Origin: Neptuniibacter sp.
GTDB taxonomy: Bacteria > Pseudomonadota > Gammaproteobacteria > Pseudomonadales > Balneatricaceae
DNA: 8,922 nt
Direction: 5' to 3'
NCBI GenBank assembly: GCA_024686055.1
Contig: JAIBDV010000097.1
Span: 1-8,922 of the forward strand
Each line of letters opens with the position of its first letter. Positions within the stretch are counted from its first letter, which is position 1. The notes under the pieces were generated by a model. The model had not been told where the DNA came from and searched no databases. It worked only from the letters and a program-made list of their open reading frames with translations. A program made the translations under genes and the position numbers. Shown piece after piece: positions 6,719 to 8,922 of this stretch.

Positions 6719-8041
6719 CTATGACCCGGGCAGCCACAGTTGCATCACCAGTCCACCCGCTGGGTGGTTCTGTGCCACTAGCTCACCGCCCAGCCCCTGG
6801 ATCTGCCGCTGGGCCAGTGCAAGGCCTAACCCTGCCCCGCCACCAGCGCGGTTACGGGCTCGATCAAGCCGAAAGAATGGCAGAAAAATATTCCTCAGCT
6901 GGGCCTCTGGCACACCAGGCCCCTGATCCTGTATCCACACCCGGTAACCAGCATCCTGTGGTTGCGCCGTCACCTGTACAGCGTATCCAGGCGGGGTATG
7001 ACTCAGCGCGTTGCGGATAATATTTTCCAGCGCCTGGCTTAACGCCCGTTCGTTAGCGATCAGCTGCTCCAGCCCATCGGCCAGACTCAATGACAGTTGC
7101 CGGTCGGGGTATTCATAGCGAGCATCCTCCGCGATAACCTCCAGCAACAGAGACAGGTCCACCATCTGGGTCACCTCCAGCTGCGGGGTATGTTCCAGCG
7201 CGGCCAGTAACAGGGTGTCCTCCACCAGCTGGCGCATGGCCTGGGCTTCTTTACGGCCCCGTTCACGCAGCCGGTCAGCGGTCATATCATCATCCAGTGC
7301 CAGCTCAAGCCGGGTCAGCGGGGTGCGCAGCTCATGGGACAGGTCACGGATCAGGTGGCGCTGGGTGCGGATCAGCCCGCCAATGTGATCGGCCATCCGG
7401 TCAAAGGTCTGCGCCAGCTCCGCCAGTTCATCCGGGCGACGCCCTGTCGGGTTATACACCCGCACATCATAATCACCGGCATCAAAGCGCCGGGTGGCCT
7501 GTTGTAGCTGGCGCAGGGGCCGCATCAGATGGCGGTAAAACAGGGCACACAGCAGCAACATCAGCAGTACCGGCGGTACCACCTGGAGTAAACGATGGGT
7601 GTAAGGCCACCAGCGCCCTGGCAGCATACGTGCAGGCAGGCGGACGGCCAGTGAGGTAATGCCATCCGTAAACGGAATCTGAATAATCGGTGTGTCGTGG
7701 TGCAGGTGCATGGGCCAGTCCAGCCCCCGGCCAATCCGGTTCAGCGTAAACGGTGTTTCCAGACTGGGGGTCAACCAGGATTCTTCTACCCGGACCACCG
7801 TAATCAGGGTGTTCTCCTGCTGCTGCAGTGCCTGCAACCACCGCTCCAGTGCCAGCCTGTCGCCCGCACGGCCAAGCGCCTCAGCTTTATCCGCCCACTG
7901 CCGCATCTCCTGCTGGTCAGCGGGGTCAAGCAGGCTCATCTGCCGCTCAATCCAGTCCCCGGCCATCCCGACCAGAGACACCAGCAGCACCGCGGCCAGG
8001 CCAAAACTCAGGCATAATTTCCAGTACAGACGCCGACTCAT
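6719..8041 (-). CDS. Two-component sensor histidine kinase (membrane)
   Basis: A 440-residue sensor kinase partnered with the upstream response regulator. Using the ATG at 8041: TM1 (~9-26), a ~125-residue periplasmic sensor domain, TM2 (~151-170), and HAMP (~172-228, RPLRQLQQATRRFDAGDYDV). The dimerisation/phospho-acceptor H-box is RDLSHELRTPLTRL with His236. The ATPase domain has N-box ALENIIRNALSH (~337-348), G1 DQGPGVPE (~372-379), F-box FLPFFRLDR and G2 GGAGLGLALA (~401-410). It is therefore a complete, active-looking kinase of the PfeS/CpxA/CusS general type. The sensor domain carries MHLHHD (~111-116), a possible metal-contact site. The ATG at 8041 overlaps the regulator's stop as ATGA, with AGGGG upstream; an in-frame ATG at 8083 is less likely. 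Its place beside a TonB receptor suggests sensing of the imported chelate (inference). Confidence 0.93.
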   Translation of the reverse strand: MSRRLYWKLCLSFGLAAVLLVSLVGMAGDWIERQMSLLDPADQQEMRQWADKAEALGRAGDRLALERWLQALQQQENTLITVVRVEESWLTPSLETPFTLNRIGRGLDWPMHLHHDTPIIQIPFTDGITSLAVRLPARMLPGRWWPYTHRLLQVVPPVLLMLLLCALFYRHLMRPLRQLQQATRRFDAGDYDVRVYNPTGRRPDELAELAQTFDRMADHIGGLIRTQRHLIRDLSHELRTPLTRLELALDDDMTADRLRERGRKEAQAMRQLVEDTLLLAALEHTPQLEVTQMVDLSLLLEVIAEDARYEYPDRQLSLSLADGLEQLIANERALSQALENIIRNALSHTPPGYAVQVTAQPQDAGYRVWIQDQGPGVPEAQLRNIFLPFFRLDRARNRAGGGAGLGLALAQRQIQGLGGELVAQNHPAGGLVMQLWLPGS

Positions 8042-8781
8042 CGCAATCGATACCCCTGGCCATGGACGGTCTGGATCTGACAACTCTGGCAGCCCAGCTG
8101 CACCAGTTTGCGCCGCAGCTTACTGATATGCATATCCAGGCTGCGGTCATAACGGCTCCAGGGCCGCCCCATCACTTCCTGATACAGGGTTGGCTTGCTC
8201 AGCACCTCACCCGCACACCGCATCAGTTGCTGCAGCAGGCTGAACTCTGTTGGGGTCAGTGGCTGCAACTGGCCCTGCCAGCACAGCTGCTGACCATCAG
8301 CCTGCAGTGAAAGTCCGGCATAACCCATCGCGGCCGGAAGCTGCGCGCTAACCGCCCCACGGCTACGGCGCAGTAGCGCTTCGATACGCAGCATCAGTTC
8401 GGTGATATTAAACGGCTTGGTCAGGTAATCATCTGCGCCACATTGCAGGCCACGGATGCGCTCCTGCTCGTCACCACAGGCGGTGAGCATAATCACCGGG
8501 GTATCGTGCTGCGCCCGCAATGCAGTCAATACACTGAGGCCATCACGCCGGGGCAGCATCCAGTCCAGCAGGATCAGGTTAAACGTCTGCTGGCGAGTGC
8601 AGCACAGTGCCTGCTCGCCATCAAAACAGGTGGTCACCTGGTAGCCACGCTGGCGCAGCTGGCGGCTGAGCAGTTCATTCAGGCTCTGATCATCCTCAAC
8701 AATCAACACCTGAGCCTGTAAAGCGGGTTGAGAAACAATAGCGGAAGGCGCACAAACCGGCACAGACATACAAGCTGTCAT
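8038..8781 (-). CDS. OmpR/PhoB-family response regulator
   Basis: A 247-residue transcription factor phosphorylated by the overlapping sensor kinase. The receiver domain spans ~24-138: acidic pocket Asp30/Asp31 (VLIVEDD), phospho-acceptor Asp73 (LLDWMLPRRDG), Thr100 and Lys122 (LTKPF). The winged-helix DNA-binding domain spans ~153-247, with LTPTEFSLLQQLM, RSLDMHISKLRRKL and VHGQGYRLR. The receiver motif starts about 20 residues later than usual, so there is an unusual short N-terminal extension. A second ATG at 8769 has AGGA 11 nt upstream and may be the true start; the 8781 ATG has AGG directly against it. The protein has 11 cysteines, many for this family, including ALCC and CQSC. It is first in the locus, downstream of tandem Fur-like sites. 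It probably activates the receptor operon and itself, as PfeR does for PfeA, though orthology is not claimed. Confidence 0.94.
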   Translation of the reverse strand: MTACMSVPVCAPSAIVSQPALQAQVLIVEDDQSLNELLSRQLRQRGYQVTTCFDGEQALCCTRQQTFNLILLDWMLPRRDGLSVLTALRAQHDTPVIMLTACGDEQERIRGLQCGADDYLTKPFNITELMLRIEALLRRSRGAVSAQLPAAMGYAGLSLQADGQQLCWQGQLQPLTPTEFSLLQQLMRCAGEVLSKPTLYQEVMGRPWSRYDRSLDMHISKLRRKLVQLGCQSCQIQTVHGQGYRLR

Positions 8782-8808
8782 CCTGATGAGTAATCGAAGC
8801 CGCGCAGA

Positions 8809-8824
8809 CTGACAAAAGCTGACA
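8809..8824 (-). promoter_or_regulatory. Direct repeat, candidate autoregulatory site of the response regulator
   Basis: CTGACA at 8809-8814 and again at 8819-8824, separated by AAAG, gives an exact 10-bp period (TGTCAG-N4-TGTCAG on the transcribed strand). OmpR/PhoB-family dimers bind 6-bp direct repeats with this helical-turn spacing. The site lies ~30-45 bp upstream of the 8781 start of the regulator gene, downstream of the Fur sites. Binding here is inferred from pattern and position. Confidence 0.45.
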
Positions 8825-8830
8825 CATAAT

Positions 8831-8855
8831 GCAAACCATTATCATTAATGTTATC
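8831..8855 (-). promoter_or_regulatory. Two overlapping Fur boxes upstream of the two-component operon
   Basis: GCAAACCATTATCATTAAT (8831-8849) read on the minus strand matches the 19-bp Fur consensus at 13 positions, with an intact TGATAAT heptamer. A second register shifted by 6 bp (8837-8855, ending GTTATC) matches at 12 positions. Overlap by a 6-bp step is typical of strong Fur operators that bind two dimers. The site is 50-75 bp upstream of the regulator start and ~50 bp from a possible divergent start at 8904, so it could serve both directions. Confidence 0.75.
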
Positions 8856-8903
8856 TGTTTTACCCACCCTAACCACTCACCCCGGATCTGTTACACTGCC
8901 GTT

Positions 8904-8922
8904 ATGACCGCTCAGCAACCCA
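8904..8922 (+). CDS. Possible start of a divergent gene (cut by window edge)
   Basis: An ATG at 8904 opens a frame of only six codons (MTAQQP) before the window ends, so it cannot be identified. A TGTTACACT element at 8889-8897 looks like an extended -10, but it is so close to the ATG that the message would be nearly leaderless, and no good Shine-Dalgarno sequence is seen (GGAT at 8884 is too far). The start codon, and even the gene, are uncertain. Confidence 0.25.

Noticed and set aside
6719..8781. Naming the two-component pair pfeR/pfeS or pirR/pirS
   Set aside because: Context is similar, but OmpR-type pairs are too alike to assign orthology by eye, and the downstream genes differ from those loci.
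1..8922. Search for tRNA genes, CRISPR arrays, insertion sequences, toxin-antitoxin or phage-defence genes
   Set aside because: No cloverleaf-like segments, regular repeats, terminal inverted repeats or matching protein motifs were seen; nearly all the sequence is taken by the genes listed.

Overview
The window reads as a fragment of a moderately GC-rich gammaproteobacterial chromosome, possibly marine or Oceanospirillales/Pseudomonas-like. This is inferred from protein style, Fur-type operators and gene organisation; no rRNA or other marker gene is present to fix the taxon. There are eight substantial genes: seven complete, and one cut off at the left edge. A possible ninth starts at the extreme right edge. 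No tRNA, rRNA, CRISPR array, IS element or prophage gene was seen.

Left part (1-2660). The C-terminal end of an MFS transporter with a histidine-rich tail (+ strand) converges on a LysR-type regulator (- strand). The regulator is divergently paired with an Old Yellow Enzyme-type flavin oxidoreductase (+ strand). The regulator/oxidoreductase pair is visibly more AT-rich than the rest of the window and looks like a self-contained, possibly acquired, cassette. A strong hairpin at 2636-2659 closes it and also marks the end of the large minus-strand locus.

Main locus (2670-8781, all - strand, read right to left). An OmpR-family response regulator and a membrane histidine kinase overlap by ATGA. 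A TonB-dependent outer-membrane receptor follows with its own upstream regulatory region, then a three-helix PepSY membrane protein, a periplasmic DUF2271 protein and a periplasmic DUF4198 protein (the last two also overlap by ATGA). Good Fur-box matches lie upstream of both the response regulator gene and the receptor gene. Direct repeats of the kind bound by OmpR-family regulators sit beside both Fur sites.

How the genes may work together. The simplest reading is an iron-uptake module under double control: Fur represses it when iron is plentiful, and the two-component system induces it when a specific ligand is present. The receptor would import a ferric chelate into the periplasm. The PepSY protein (similar in size and layout to VciB/FoxB-type reductases) and the DUF2271 protein could form a reductive electron relay that frees iron as Fe2+. 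The DUF2271 protein carries a DAVTSAT segment that matches the covalent-flavinylation motif of FMN_bind proteins, which makes it a candidate periplasmic flavoprotein. The DUF4198 protein would expose a histidine as its first mature residue and may bind metal. No ApbE flavin transferase is in the window, so flavinylation would need one encoded elsewhere. The substrate of the receptor cannot be read from the sequence.
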